A stretch of DNA of 64,000 bases from Heterohyrax brucei (lineage: Eukaryota > Chordata > Mammalia > Hyracoidea > Procaviidae): positions 62,520,111 to 62,584,110 of the forward strand of contig CM053166.1 of assembly GCA_028571685.1 (NCBI GenBank). The letters are read 5' to 3'. Below, one piece after another: positions 37,762 through 49,174 of the stretch. Position 1 is the first letter of the stretch, and each line of letters begins with the position of its first letter. The notes below the pieces were generated by a model that was not told the DNA's origin, made no database searches, and worked only from the letters and a program-made list of their open reading frames with translations. The translations under genes were made by a program, and so were the position numbers.

Positions 37762-38125
37762 GTGAAGAGATTTTTGAAGACATAATTAATTTTGAAGCTG
37801 TAAGGGAGATCATCTTGGATAATGCAGGCGGGCTTGACTTAATCAGTTGGAAGGCCTTAAAGCAAGGCTGAGGCTTGAAAGAAATGACAGACTTTTACTT
37901 GTAGACAACAGTTTTAGCTTGTGCTTGTGGAATTTCATCCTGCTTGTGATTTTCCCCCTCCTGAATGCCTGCCCCATGAATTCTGAACTTGCTTAGTCAA
38001 TTCCCACAGTCACATAAGGCAATTTTTACTGATACACATATAATGAAACCTGTATAGGATTTATATGATGAAAAATGTAGACTGCTAATCAACAAAATCA
38101 AAGATAGAAATATACAGATACATTT

Positions 38126-38152
38126 GACTCGACGGCACTTGGCTGGCTGGCT
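38126..38152 (+). mobile_element. tail-only RTE/AfroSINE micro-insertion
   Basis: 'gactcgacggcacttggctg' + 'gctggct' within L1-F sequence. No convincing target duplication is left. Confidence 0.7.
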
Positions 38153-38452
38153 TCATGAATTCAAAGAGCCAATATTGTTAACATATTTATTCTTTCCAAT
38201 TTGATATATGTATATACTCAACATAGTCACTATCAAAACGCAGAGATTTTTTTTCTCTCGTAATATCAAGGAGCAGATTCTAAAATTGATGTGGGAAGAT
38301 AATGGAATTAGAATAACCACAAAATTCTGAAAAATCAAAATCAGAGGACATATATTACCTGAATTCAATACTTACTACAAAGCCATAATAATCAGAAAGT
38401 GTGCTATTGGCAAAAGGATAGACATACAGATCAACAGAACAGAATAGGGAGC

Positions 38453-38951
38453 TGTCATGTATTGAATTGTGTCCCCCCAAAATACACATCATTTTGGGTA
38501 GGCCATAATTCCCAGACTGTGTGGTTTCCTTTCAGTTTTTGATCTGATATAATTTTCTACTGTGTGGTAATGAGACAAGATTAGGCTACACTAAAGCAAA
38601 TTAAGATGGGTCACAGCCCTGATCCAATGTAAGGGGAGTTTTCCTGGAGTAGGGCCTGTATCTCCTTTATCTTATAAGAAATAAAAGGAGAGAGAAGGGT
38701 GCCTCCTACTACCAAGAAGAAGAGCTGAGAGTAGGGTGTATCTTTTGTACTAGGGGTCCTTCTGCTGAGAAAGCCGTAGATGCAGGAGAATACTGATGAA
38801 AAGGACTTTACCCCAGAGCTGACAGAGAGAGAAAACCTTTTTTTTGGAGCTGGCATCCTGAAGTAGGACTTCTTGCCACCTAAATACTTCTATTTGTTAA
38901 AGCCATCCTCTTACGGTGTTTCTGTTACAGCAGCACTAGGTAATTAAGATA
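38453..38951 (+). mobile_element. MaLR-type LTR in L1-F
   Basis: Starts 'tgtcatgtattgaattgtgt' and is flanked by ggagc (38,448-38,452 and 38,952-38,956), the 5-bp duplication of ERVL-type elements. L1-F reads continuously across the joint ('cagaatagggagc' / 'ggagcctagaagagatcc'). Similar along its length to 24,923-25,345. Confidence 0.82.
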
Positions 38952-38979
38952 GGAGCCTAGAAGAGATCCACACAAATAT

Positions 38980-39152
38980 AAAACAAATAAATAATTCAAA
39001 CTCATTCTCATCGAGTTGATTTTGATTCATAGTGACCCTGTAGAGCAGAATAGAACTGCCCCACAGGGTTTCCAAGGAGCACCTAGTGGCTTGAACTGTT
39101 GCACTTTTGGTTAGCAGACGTAGCACTTAACCACTACACCACCACTGTTTCC
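38980..39152 (-). mobile_element. AfroSINE with perfect 11-bp TSD
   Basis: Flanked by cacacaaatat at 38,969-38,979 and 39,153-39,163, inside L1-F. The antisense head at the right ('gcacttaaccactacaccac') and RTE-type end at the left ('catcgagttgattttgattc') are clear. Confidence 0.93.
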
Positions 39153-39367
39153 CACACAAATATGATCAAGCTATTTTGCACAAAGATGCAAAGACAATTC
39201 AATGGAGAAAGAATAGGCTTTTCTACAGACAGTACTGGAACAATTAGAAGGCCCTTTGAAAAAGTGTGAACTTCAACACATACTTCACACCTTATACAAA
39301 ATTTAACTCAAAATCAACTACAGAACTAAATGTACAACTAGAAGAAAACATAGGAAACAATCTGACT

Positions 39368-40350
39368 TTAATCAATTAATTTATTTATTACAGTGAATAA
39401 AATTTCTAACATCTATCAATTATCTCATCTATGATAAACTCTCACCACCACCCCCCAGCACTTGTAGCCTTTGAAGTTATTTTCTTCTGCAGATAACTCT
39501 ATTTTTAAGTCCTTATAACAGGGGGTCTCATGCAGTATTTGTCCTTTTGACACTGATTGACTCAGTATAATATCTTCCAATTGAAACTGTGTTATGAGAT
39601 GTTTTCTAAAATCTACAATTTTTTTTTAATCATAGTATAGTGTCCCATTGAGTATATCTACCACAGTTTGTTTATCCGTTCATCTGTTGATGGGCATCTG
39701 GGTTAATTCCGTCTTTTTATTGTGGGCTGTGCTGCAATAAACATTTGTGTACATGTCTGTTCATGTGACAGCCGTTATTTCTGAAGGATAAATTTCAAGC
39801 TGTGAATTACTGAATCAAATGGTACATCTATTTCCAGCATTTTAAGGAAGTGCCAAATTGCTTTCCAAAGAGGTTGTACCAACTTGCAATCCTACCAGCA
39901 GTGTAGGAGAGCTCCAATTTCTCCACAGCCTTTCCAGCATTTGTTGTTTTGTGTTTCTTGAATAATGGCCAATCTTGTTGGGGTGAGATGATATCTCATT
40001 GTAGTTTTGATTTGGATTTCTCTGATAGCTAATGATTGTGAGTATATTCTCATATGTCTTTTTCAGACTTCAAAATCTAGCTAAGCACGATTAACAGAAG
40101 AGAAAACAGATAAATGGAAACTACTAGAATCAAACGCTTTTTCTCTTTATCAAAGAGTTAAAAGACCACCTACAGAATGGGAAAATGTATTCAGCAACTA
40201 CATGGAGGACCATCATCTGATCTCCATAATCTACTAGGTTCTGCAAAATATTAACAAGATAAAGATAAATAACCCAATTAACAATGGGCAAAGGAAACGG
40301 GCAGACACTTCACTAGAGACGACATCCAGGCAGCCAAAAGACAAATTAAA
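39368..40350 (-). mobile_element. L1-G, 5'-inverted L1 in L1-F
   Basis: 39,368-40,063 is antisense L1 from its short 3'UTR (same type as L1-B) into the ORF2 C-terminus. At 40,064 the orientation flips, and 40,064-40,350 is sense ORF2 ending 'ccaggcagccaaaagacaaa'. In L1-B and L1-C the two breakpoints are adjacent, so the inversion lost almost nothing. This is a twin-priming product. Target repeats are not clear. Confidence 0.87.
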
Positions 40351-40426
40351 TTTTAACAAAATTTGAAATTTTGGCCTTAGAAATGCATTATTAAGAGAAT
40401 GAGAAGATAAGTCAAGCCACAGGCTG

Positions 40427-40885
40427 TTACCTGGTGGAAACCTCAGGTTGTAGTTGTATTAGAGACACCAGTATGGGAGAGTAGAGACTTTACCTTTATT
40501 TTGTTTCACAAGGAAGAGAGACAGAGCTGCTACTACCAAGACTGTTCTGCAGAGTGAGAGGAAAGGTAATTTCTAATGAATTTACAAGTAGGAAGTTCAT
40601 ACAAGTTACATCAGTAATGTTCTTAATCATATTATGCAGGCACAATGGGTTTACATATAACTTAATGGATCACCAGGATTTTAATGCAAAGTTACAGAGC
40701 ATACCAAACAAAGAAAACAAGATTCTAAGCAAAATTTCTGAGAGGAGAGGAAGCCAAGCAAAAGAAGTAGGATTCTAACGCAAAGGTTCCAGGTGAGCTA
40801 AACAAAATGATGAGAGCAGTGGGATTTTCTGCAGTCTGGGGCCCGGTGTCCTATTATTGAAGGGAAGAAATACTTCAAATTACAT
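40427..40885. mobile_element. unidentified insertion in L1-F
   Basis: L1-F stops at 'aagccacaggctg' and resumes near 'acaggacttgtaactt'. The roughly 460 nt between them start TGTTACCTGG and end near 'caaattaca', which would suit an LTR. I do not recognise the family and see no target duplication. Confidence 0.45.
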
Positions 40886-41451
40886 ATTTGTTACAGGACT
40901 TGTAACTTTAACATAGAAAGAAAATAACTCAATTAAATTAAAATGGGCAAAATATCTGGACAGACACTTCAACAAAGATATGGATGGCAAATGCAGATAT
41001 GAAAAGATTCTCAACATCATTTGTTACTAGGAAAACACTAATTGAAGCAACAAGATATCACTACATACCTATTAAAATGGCCCAAATCCAAAAAAACTGA
41101 TAATATCAAATGCTGAGAAGAATGTAGAGTAACAGAGGCCCTCATTCATTGCTAGTGGAAATGCAAAATGGTATAGTCACTTTGGAAGACAGTCTGGTAT
41201 CCTCTTGTAAAGTTAACACAAATTTACCACATGACCAGCAATCTCAGGTATTTCTCCAAGTGAACTGAAAACTTACGTTGACACAAAAATCTGAATGCAA
41301 ATGTTTTATCAGTTTTATTCGTAACTTCCAAATCCTGTAAGTAACCAAAATGTTCTTCAATAGGTGAATGAATAAACTTGACATATCCATACAATTGAAT
41401 ACTATTCAGTGATTAAAAAAAAAAATGAGACATGTATTCAAATAGTATCAT

Positions 41452-41612
41452 AACAAAAACCAATCCAAGTGCTGTCAAGTTGATTCCATAGTGAACCTAT
41501 AGGGCAGAGTAAAAGTGCCCTGTAGAATTTCCAAGGAGCACTTGGCGAATTCAAACTGCTGACTTTTTGGTTAGCAGATGTAGCACTTAACCATTGCACC
41601 ACTAAGGTTTCC
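41452..41612 (-). mobile_element. AfroSINE in L1-F
   Basis: Antisense copy with clear head ('gcacttaaccattgcaccac') and tail ('gctgtcaagttgattccata'). An imperfect 8-bp duplication is seen: agtatcat (41,444-41,451) versus agtaacat (41,613-41,620). Confidence 0.9.
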
Positions 41613-42250
41613 AGTAACATAGATGAATCATAAATTAATGTTTTCTAAGTGAAAGAAACTAGCTCCAAGAGGATATATATTGTACAGTTGCACTGATAAA
41701 ACATTTTTTGTGGGGAGGGGAACCTATAGGAATGAAAAGCAAATCAGTGATTGCCAGGGTTTGGGGAAGGGAAAGTATTTGACTACAAAGGAGATGCTCA
41801 GCAGAATTGTAAGTATGATGAAGCAATTCTGTATGGTACTGGTTGGTTGGTAAATGACTCTGTGCTTTTGTCAAAACCCTAAGAACCATATGCCACAATT
41901 TGTATATAATTTCTATTCAATTTGTATACAAATAAAAAAAAAAAAACAGATGTCAGAGAATCTCTGGATGGAATGTAAATGTGTGAATGAATATAACTGT
42001 ATAATCAGCTTATATAATCTTGGTAAAGAGTATGGAAAAACAAGTTGACCTAAATAGTTTAGAAAATGATGTTTTGACTAGAAAATATAAGATTAAAGAC
42101 AAAAAGAATTGTATACATACAGTACACCCTAGTTGGTAAATGTGTTTATCACTGGGTTATGGGTGAAGAAATCTGAAAAATTTAAGTGTATATTGTTCTC
42201 AAACATGTAAGTAAATAAATGATAGATAATGGAACCATGTTGCTCATTAG

Positions 42251-42412
42251 AAAACCCTGGAGATGCAGTGTTTAAGTGCTACAGCTACTAACCAAAAGGT
42301 CGGCAATTCAAATCCACCAGGTGTTCCTTGGAAACTTTATAAGGCAGTTTTACTCTGCCCTATAGGGTCACTATGAGTCAATTGATTCTACAGTGGCAAG
42401 TTTGGTTTTGGA
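42251..42412 (+). mobile_element. AfroSINE in L1-F 3'UTR
   Basis: Starts 'aaaaccctggagatgcagtg' with B box 'aaggtcggcaattcaaatcc'. It ends 'cagtggcaagtttggtttt', the usual G/T-rich tail. Confidence 0.9.
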
Positions 42413-43698
42413 ATTTTTTGTTGCTTATTATCAGAGAAGTGCTACAAAAAGCTCAGAGGAGATACAGACTGAATTCCGCGGTGCTGGATTAGATAGTGAT
42501 ATCAGTATTAATTCATGTTTACCTTAATATATATACTAATACATAAAGAAATAATTATAGTTGTATGTATACGTGGGTTAGTATATATTCATATTGCTTA
42601 ACTGTTTCCATTGAAAAGGCCTAGAAACAGTGATGTGTCGGTAGCAATGAACACATCCAGTGCCCAGATTTTGGTTTCTAAATACCATCTTTTAATGAAA
42701 GGAATCAGAGCTCCTTAGAGGAATGTTATTCCAGGGCTGGAAGAGAAAAAAATGTCTACTCTAGGGCTGGAACACTGCAAAATATTTTGTAGTACCAAAA
42801 AGTAAGGAAATTCTCATAAAAACAGATGAGGGCATGTTAAAGGAAAACTAGAGACAAACAAAAACTTCTCATTGGCCAGAGGTGAAACAATTTGAGCAAC
42901 AAAATAAAGTAATACTGGATTAAAATCTGAGTACAAAATAAATGTACATGAGCTCATACTAAATAAATAAATATATGAGACAAAGGGACAAATCTTTTGT
43001 AGAGAAGAACATATACAGATATTTCCTCTCTAAGGTAGAGCTAATCCCTTCCTCCTTGAGTGTGGGGCACATTTAGTGATGTTTAATGAATATGTACATG
43101 GAAATGAAAACTAACTTTATGGTGGAGAAACCTGGCAAACACTACCTTGGCCATGTGATTAAGGATAACATCACCAGTAATAACTTATGCTTGATGGCAT
43201 GCACTCTCTGATATAACATGATGGGATAGTTCACTTCTGTGATATTCTTCCTCCAAACCCATCATCCCAGTATAAACATGAGAAAAACATAAAATAAACC
43301 CAAATTGAGTATTTAACAAAATATTTGATCAATACTGTTCAAAGCCATAAAGGTCATGAAAAACAAAGACTGAGGAACTGTCACAGATCAGAAGAGACTA
43401 AATAGACACAAGGAGTAAATGTAATATGGTATCATAGATTTGGAACCTGAAACAGAAAAATGACATCATTGAAAAAACTGGTTAAACCTGAACAAAATCT
43501 GGAGTTTAGCTATTAAAAATACATCAATGCTATTTTTTTTTTTTTTTTTTTTTTACAAACAGATCATGGTTATGTAGGATGTTAGCATTTGAGGAAAGTA
43601 AAGTAAGTAAAGGGAATACAGGCATTCTCTGAACTACTGTTGTGACTTTTTCATAAATCTAAAAGTATTTCAAAACAAAAAGTTTATTTAAAAAATAA

Positions 43699-44574
43699 CG
43701 TGTACCTCCTCAAGGACTTTTAAGCTGACATCTAAACTTTTTGATCACAAGTTTAAATATTTGCAAAGGATATAACTTCTAGCATGTTGTAAATGTTGTT
43801 ACTTTAAATTAAAACTGTCACATCACTCTTTTAAATATATTCAAAGGATTATAAATACCAAAGCAATTTGAGCCACAATCTTCATTTTAAAAAATACATG
43901 AACAAGCTCTTCTCTTAACTGACAGAAATATTAAATTATTCTTTTTTCTCCTTGAACTCATATTTCTAAATTGCTTGCCCTAGATAATTTTATTCTATTG
44001 AGATATGCTTTTATGCATTATGACTTTAGTCCCATTGATGACTCTAACATGCTTCTCTGCAATGCTAATGTATATATAAACTGAAACTTAATTTTTAAAA
44101 AAATTGCCTGTGACCTTAAGGTTTAACTGTTAATTATAATTATATTTCAGTCCAGAGAAGCCTATTATTAGTAGTAGTACCTATTTGATAAAATTACACA
44201 TATTACAAAATTTGATAACATTATGCCTAAAAAAATATTTACTAGGAATGGCGCATCTCAGTGAGAAGGATGGAGGTTATCCATGACTTAAGCAGGGCTT
44301 TTGGCACCAGCATTTGGAATTGTTTCTTTATTTGTTATCCTGGAGGTATATACAGTTCATGGCAAACCTCCATAATAAGATTCTTTTATAAAGTAGATTA
44401 GAGAAGACTGTGAGATAAAAGGGGAAAGGGGATTCAGTTTGAGGCTTTGACCACAAGTACATTTTGTACAGAAAACGTACAAAAAAAAAGTAAATATGAA
44501 AGTTTAAAATGTATAAAGTTATTCTCTTAAAAATATCCTTTATACCAAAGAAATAAGGAAAATAATAGCCCAAG
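43699..44574. other. unassigned AT-rich DNA
   Basis: No gene or named repeat recognised. An 81-codon minus ORF (44,328-44,573) has no recognisable similarity. Confidence 0.3.
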
Positions 44575-45131
44575 ACACAGAAGGGCCATATAAACCAGAG
44601 ACTTCATCAGCCTGAGACCAAAAGAACTAGACGGTACCCAGCTACCACCAATGACTGCCCTGACAGTGAACCTAACAGACAGTCCTTGACAGAGCAGGAG
44701 AAAAGTGTGGTGCAGAACTTAAATTCATGTAAAAAGACCAGCCTTAATGGTCTGACTGAGACTAGAACTCCAGAAGACACAACCCCTGGACTCTCTGTTA
44801 ACCCAAAACTAAAACCATTCCTGAAGCCAACTCTTCAGACAAAGATTACACTGGACTATTAAACATAAAAATGATACTTGTGAAGAATGTGCTTGTTAAT
44901 TCAAGTAGATATGAGACTAAATGGGTAGCTCCTGTCTGGAAGCAGGATGGGAAGGCAGAAAGGAATAGGAGCTGGTTGCGTGGACATAGGTAATCTGGGG
45001 TGGATGGGGGTAGTGCACTGTCACATTATAGAGATTGCAGCTAGGGTCACATAGCAATGTGTATATAATTTTTTACACGGGAAGTTAACTTGAGCTGTAA
45101 ACTTTCACCTAAAACATAATAATAATAATAA
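44575..45131 (+). repeat. old L1-3'UTR-like repeat with (AAT)n tail
   Basis: Matches the long L1 3'UTR in layout: 'gaccaaaagaactagacggt', 'ccagccttaatggtctgac', 'actcttcagacaaagatta' and 'tagtgcactgtcac'. The end 'gtaaactttcacctaaaac' is followed by an (AAT)n tail, like the tail of L1-C at 21,450-21,478. I infer an ancient relative of the L1-A/C/D 3'UTR. Confidence 0.6.
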
Positions 45132-45165
45132 ATCTATGTCTGTGTCCCCCTTGGAAAGACCTCAT

Positions 45166-45360
45166 AGTATGCCTGGTTACTTTCAAGTCAGTTCCAACTC
45201 ATAGAGACCCTATAGGACAAAATAAAACTACCCCATAGAGTTTCCAAGGCTGCAAATCTTTACAGAAGCAGACTGCCACATTTTTCCCCCCTAGAACAGC
45301 TGGTGGATTCAAACCACTGACCTTTCAGTTAGTAGCTGAGCACTTAACCAATGTGTTTCC
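45166..45360 (-). mobile_element. AfroSINE, long variant
   Basis: Antisense copy of the variant with an extra middle block ('tttacagaagcagactgcca'). Head 'gcacttaaccaatgtgtttc' is at the right and the RTE-like end 'aagtcagttccaactcatag' at the left. Confidence 0.85.
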
Positions 45361-45648
45361 AGAGCGCATTATATATACCTAGGTGTACAAATTCCCCAAT
45401 TTGAAGTCCGTCTTTGTGAGAGTACTGAAGGGAATGAAGTTTATCCCACAGCAGATAGAGAACTATTAGAGCTGAAAAGCAAAAAGGTCTGTGCTTTAGA
45501 AAGAGATCTGGGTCATTTTTTCTCCTGAATAGATCAAAGGGAAATGATCTGGAGGAGGAGTTCAGTCTGCACTGTACAGAAATATTGCAGTCTGAATATG
45601 AGAACTCCAACAACCATGTCCCTTGGTTTTTTTTAAGTTCTCTTGGAT

Positions 45649-45958
45649 TTCTCTGTTGTTAGCTGCCATGGAGTGTTGTTAGCCAATTCACAGAGACCCT
45701 GTGCACAACAATATTGAACCATTGTGATCCACGGAGTTTTCGTTGGCTGATTTTTGGAAATAGAATGCCAGGCCTGTCTTCCTAGTCTGTCTTAGTCTGG
45801 CAACTCCACTGAAACCTATTCAGCATCACAGCAACATGCAAGCCTCCACTGACAGATACATGGCAGCTACACTTGAGGTGCTTTGGTCAGTAATTAAACC
45901 AAGGTCTCAGGTTTTGAACCTATTCAGACAGATACTATAAAACCATAGTCCCTGTAAC
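45649..45958 (-). mobile_element. tRNA-Gly-derived SINE, short form
   Basis: On the minus strand, 45,951 down to 45,886 is a decayed tRNA-Gly-like head. The body shared with 57,730-57,898 follows ('cctagtctgtcttagtctgg', 'cagcatcacagcaaca'), ending in an RTE-like 'ttgttagctgccatggag'. It lacks the roughly 590-nt block present in the copy at 57,052. Confidence 0.7.
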
Positions 45959-46253
45959 TACAATACAGCAAGATAAATCTAAGGTAATTTTTGTTTCTGT
46001 GGATTCAGCTTGAGACAGTTTACCCTTAACACTTTCCACAACATACCTGGGTCTCATTGTAAGAATTTTGCAGGGAGAATCCTGCTTAAATGAATTCAGA
46101 ACAAAACCAGGGTCCTTGAAGAAGGACTTTTATATCCCAACAGAAACCTGTATTAGTATTATTTTTCTGACATGAACAAATTTGTATTTCCACAGATCAC
46201 TAATTAAGTGCCTATGTACCTACTGGAAGAATCTTTGGCACAGAGTGCTTGTA

Positions 46254-47337
46254 TTTGTTGTTGTTAGGTGCCGCCGAGTCAGTTCTGACTCATAGCGACC
46301 CCATTTACAACAGAACGAAACACTGCCTATTCCTGCATCATCGTCATAATTGTTGCTATGTCTAAGTCCATTGTCGAAGCCACTGTGTCAGTCCATCTCA
46401 TTGAGGGTCTTCTTTTTTTTCACTGACTCTTTACCAAGTGTGAAGTTCTTCTCCAGGGACTGATTCTGCTTAATAACATGCCCAAGGTACTTGAGACAAA
46501 ATCACACCATCTTTGCTTTCTAAGGAGCATTCTGGCTGTACTTCTTCCAAGACAAATTTGTTCATTCTTTCAACAGTCTATGGTATATTCAATAATCTTC
46601 TCCAGTACTGTAATTCAAAGGCATCATTTCTTTTTCTGTATTCCTTATTAATTGTCCAGCTTTCCCATACATATGAGGCAACTGAGAAGATCATGCTTGA
46701 GTGAGGGACATCTCAGTCTTCAAAAGTGACATCTTTGCTTTTCAACACTTTTAGAGGTCTTTTCCAACGCATTTGCCCAATACAATATATCCTTTGATTT
46801 CTTGACTGCTACTTCCATTGGCACTGATTGTGGATCCCAGTAAATGAAATCTTTGACAACTTCAACCTTTTATCCATTGATCATGATGTTGCTTATTGGT
46901 CCAGTTGTGGGAATTTTTGTTTTCTTTATGTTGAGGTATAATCTACACTGAAAGCTATCTTTGATCTTCATCAGTGAATGCTTCAAGTCCTCTTCACTTT
47001 CAGCAAGCAAAGTTGTATCATCTACATAAAGTAGGTTGTTAATGAGTCTTCCTCCAATCCTGACACCCAGTTCTTCTTCATACAGTCCAGCTTCTCAGAT
47101 TATTTGTTCAACATACAGATAGAATAAATATAGTGAAGGGATACAATTCTAACACACACCTTTTCTGATTTTAAACCCCCACAGTATCCCCTTGTTCTGT
47201 TTTAACAACTGCCTCCTCGTCTGTAGACAGATTCTGCATAAGAAAAATGAAGTATTCTGGAATTCCATTCTTCTCAACGTAGTCCATAATTTGTGAAGAT
47301 CCGCACAGTTGAACTTCCAGAATAAGCATTTTTACCA
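46254..47337 (-). pseudogene. RTE-class LINE, RT and 3' end, antisense
   Basis: Minus-strand sequence reads through the C-terminal half of an RTE/BovB-type RT: MDYVEKNGIPEYFIFLMQNL, then NNLLYVDDTTLLAESEEDL near 47,030-46,975 (catalytic YVDD), then NIKKTKIPTTGPI. The 3' end near 46,258 reads 'gtgccgccgagtcagttctg' + 'actcatagcgacccc' on the plus strand. This is also the end of the AfroSINEs. Stops and frame changes show it is dead. It begins at 47,337 because of 5' truncation or the adjacent micro-insertion. Confidence 0.88.
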
Positions 47338-47338
47338 C

Positions 47339-47381
47339 CAAGCCAAGCCAAGCACCGTCGAGTTGGATCCGACTCATGGCA
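47339..47381 (-). mobile_element. tail-only RTE/AfroSINE micro-insertion, 5-bp TSD
   Basis: 'caagccaagccaagcaccgt' to 'ccgactcatggca' lies between accac (47,334-47,338) and accac (47,382-47,386), at the edge of the RTE LINE. The duplication is short, so it is suggestive only. Confidence 0.7.
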
Positions 47382-47386
47382 ACCAC

Positions 47387-48732
47387 TGGCACTCCTTCTA
47401 ATTAGTCCTTTTGCTAACACTCACAAGCTGATCAATATGTTTAACACCAAGATGGACTGCAATCCAAATCATTGCTGACTATGCTGTTCTCAGTCTGGGA
47501 GTAGATCAGCTAAGTCCTCATGGAAGCAGATGCTGAGATTGTTAGGATTATAATACATTTGCTGTGAAAAATAACTTCTTAAAAGATAAAAGGGAATATG
47601 TAGGATTTATCGGGGAGTACCTCAGATGGCTACTCAGACTTGTCAATATCTTGGACACCCAACTAGGAGTTCTGGAGCAAAAATTTTCCATTAGAGGATC
47701 CGAATATTGGACAGAAATGGCCAGGCCTTAGTAAGCCTTCCATACTTACTCTTTGGCTGGCAGCTAAGTGGCAAGAGTGCAGCCTCAGCTCAAACACTGA
47801 GGTAGATCCTGAAAGTACTGCAACTAACTAGCAAGTTCATTGTTGAAGGGAGTTCTGAGTGGCATAGTTCTGTGACTATAGAATAAGCAGGAACTTATCG
47901 TCAGCAGCAAATTGCCAACAAGTACATTCATCATTTCTTTTGGGTACTGAGTAGAATAATGGGCAAAAAAAAAAATTGCAATGAATTTTTTAATTCTTTA
48001 GATTGTGAATTATAATATATACTTGGAAAATTACACAAAGCAAATATCTACAACTCAAGACAAAATGAACACCCAGTAATCACCATCCAGATAAATAAAT
48101 GGAGCATGTTCAACATACTATACCCTAAACGCTAATCCTTTTTCCCTGACAAAGGTTGCCATCATTCTGATTTTTATCATTATTTGTTTTCTAGGTAGTA
48201 TTTTGACTTTTCAGCCAAATAGGTTCAAACAAACTTCTGCCAAATCTCAAAAAACTGAGTTCAGGTGGTCATTAATATTGTTAATGAATCCTTCAAATAT
48301 AGGGCTCTTTTCTCTCTTGAGGTCTTACTTGTATATCACAAAGAAATGAAAGGGCAGAGAGTAAAAACAAAGTAGCAGAATATTAATCAATTATGAGTTA
48401 ACAGAAATCATAATCATGATTTTGAAGTTATAAAGTAAATGGAGAATGTGAAGGTAGATGATTAATTAAACTCTGACAACCAGATTTTCATAAATATTTT
48501 ATGAAGAAATCAAAGTAATCTTGATAGTCCATTGTAAAGGCCTGGACTCCTCAAAAAATTACAAGGTTACTTTTCCATAATGCCAGCATTGCACTCCTTC
48601 TATTAAGACTATCCCTGGAAGTAGCTGGTTCGGGGTCCAGGAGTGAAGATTCATTCCCCCATTCCTTTTATTAATATGGTCTTTAAAAAGACATTAAAAT
48701 AATATATTTTAAATTTAAAACCACAGAAATAA
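47387..48732. other. unassigned
   Basis: No coding or repeat feature recognised over about 1.3 kb. Confidence 0.3.
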
Positions 48733-48775
48733 GACAGCTGTACTCTGTCACATGGGGTCACAATGAGTCAATAAC
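48733..48775 (+). mobile_element. AfroSINE 3' fragment
   Basis: 'tgtactctgtcacatggggt' + 'cacaatgagtcaata' matches only the last part of AfroSINE. Confidence 0.6.
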
Positions 48776-48789
48776 ACACCTATATATCT

Positions 48790-49174
48790 ATACAGATATA
48801 TAGATACATATACATATACACAGAGACTGATTGACTGATTTTAAGGAAATGGCTTAGCCAATTGCAGAGGCTGGCAAGTTTGAAATTTGTAATGTAGGCC
48901 AGTAGGCTGGAAACTCAGGCAGGATTTCTATGTTACAGTCAAGACAGAATTTCTCCTTCTGTCAGAAATGTCAGTTTTTGCTTTTAAGGATTTCAACTGA
49001 CTGGATCAGCTCTACCCATGTTATAGAGGGCAATTTTCTTTACTTAGAGTCAACTGCATGTAAATGTTAACCACATCTATAAAATACCTTCACAGAAACA
49101 TCCAGACTGGTGTTTGACTAAACAACTGGGCACCATAGCCTAGGTCAAGCTGACACATCAAATTAACCATTGCA
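48790..49174 (-). mobile_element. ERVL-like LTR
   Basis: Same family as 4,088 and 36,367. It opens after a TATA-rich simple repeat, continues 'aaggaaatggcttagccaat' and ends 'gacacatcaaattaaccatt' + 'gca', the complement of 'tgtgatggttaattttatg'. Confidence 0.65.

Larger units (their letters stand above)
37137..38040 (+). mobile_element. ERVL-like LTR in L1-F, itself interrupted
   Basis: Left part (37,137-37,235) starts near 'tgacatgtcagcttggctag', matching the LTR family start 'tgtcaacttgactgggc'. Right part (about 37,762-38,040) contains 'cttaatcagttggaaggcc' and resembles the 3' half of the same family. Between them lies another repeat (37,236-37,761). Ends are approximate. Confidence 0.6.
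35790..43698 (+). mobile_element. L1-F, one ancient L1 split by at least eight insertions
   Basis: Pieces of one old sense L1 occur in consensus order. RT region: 35,790-36,366, 36,949-37,136, about 38,040-38,452. Mid ORF2: 38,952-38,979, 39,153-39,367, 40,351-40,426. ORF2 end: about 40,886-41,443. 3'UTR: 41,613-42,250 and 42,413-43,698, ending 'ataaatctaaaagtatttc' and an A-rich tail. Intervening elements are listed separately. 22 T (43,533-43,554) lie in its 3'UTR. It is diverged and encodes nothing intact. Confidence 0.8.
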
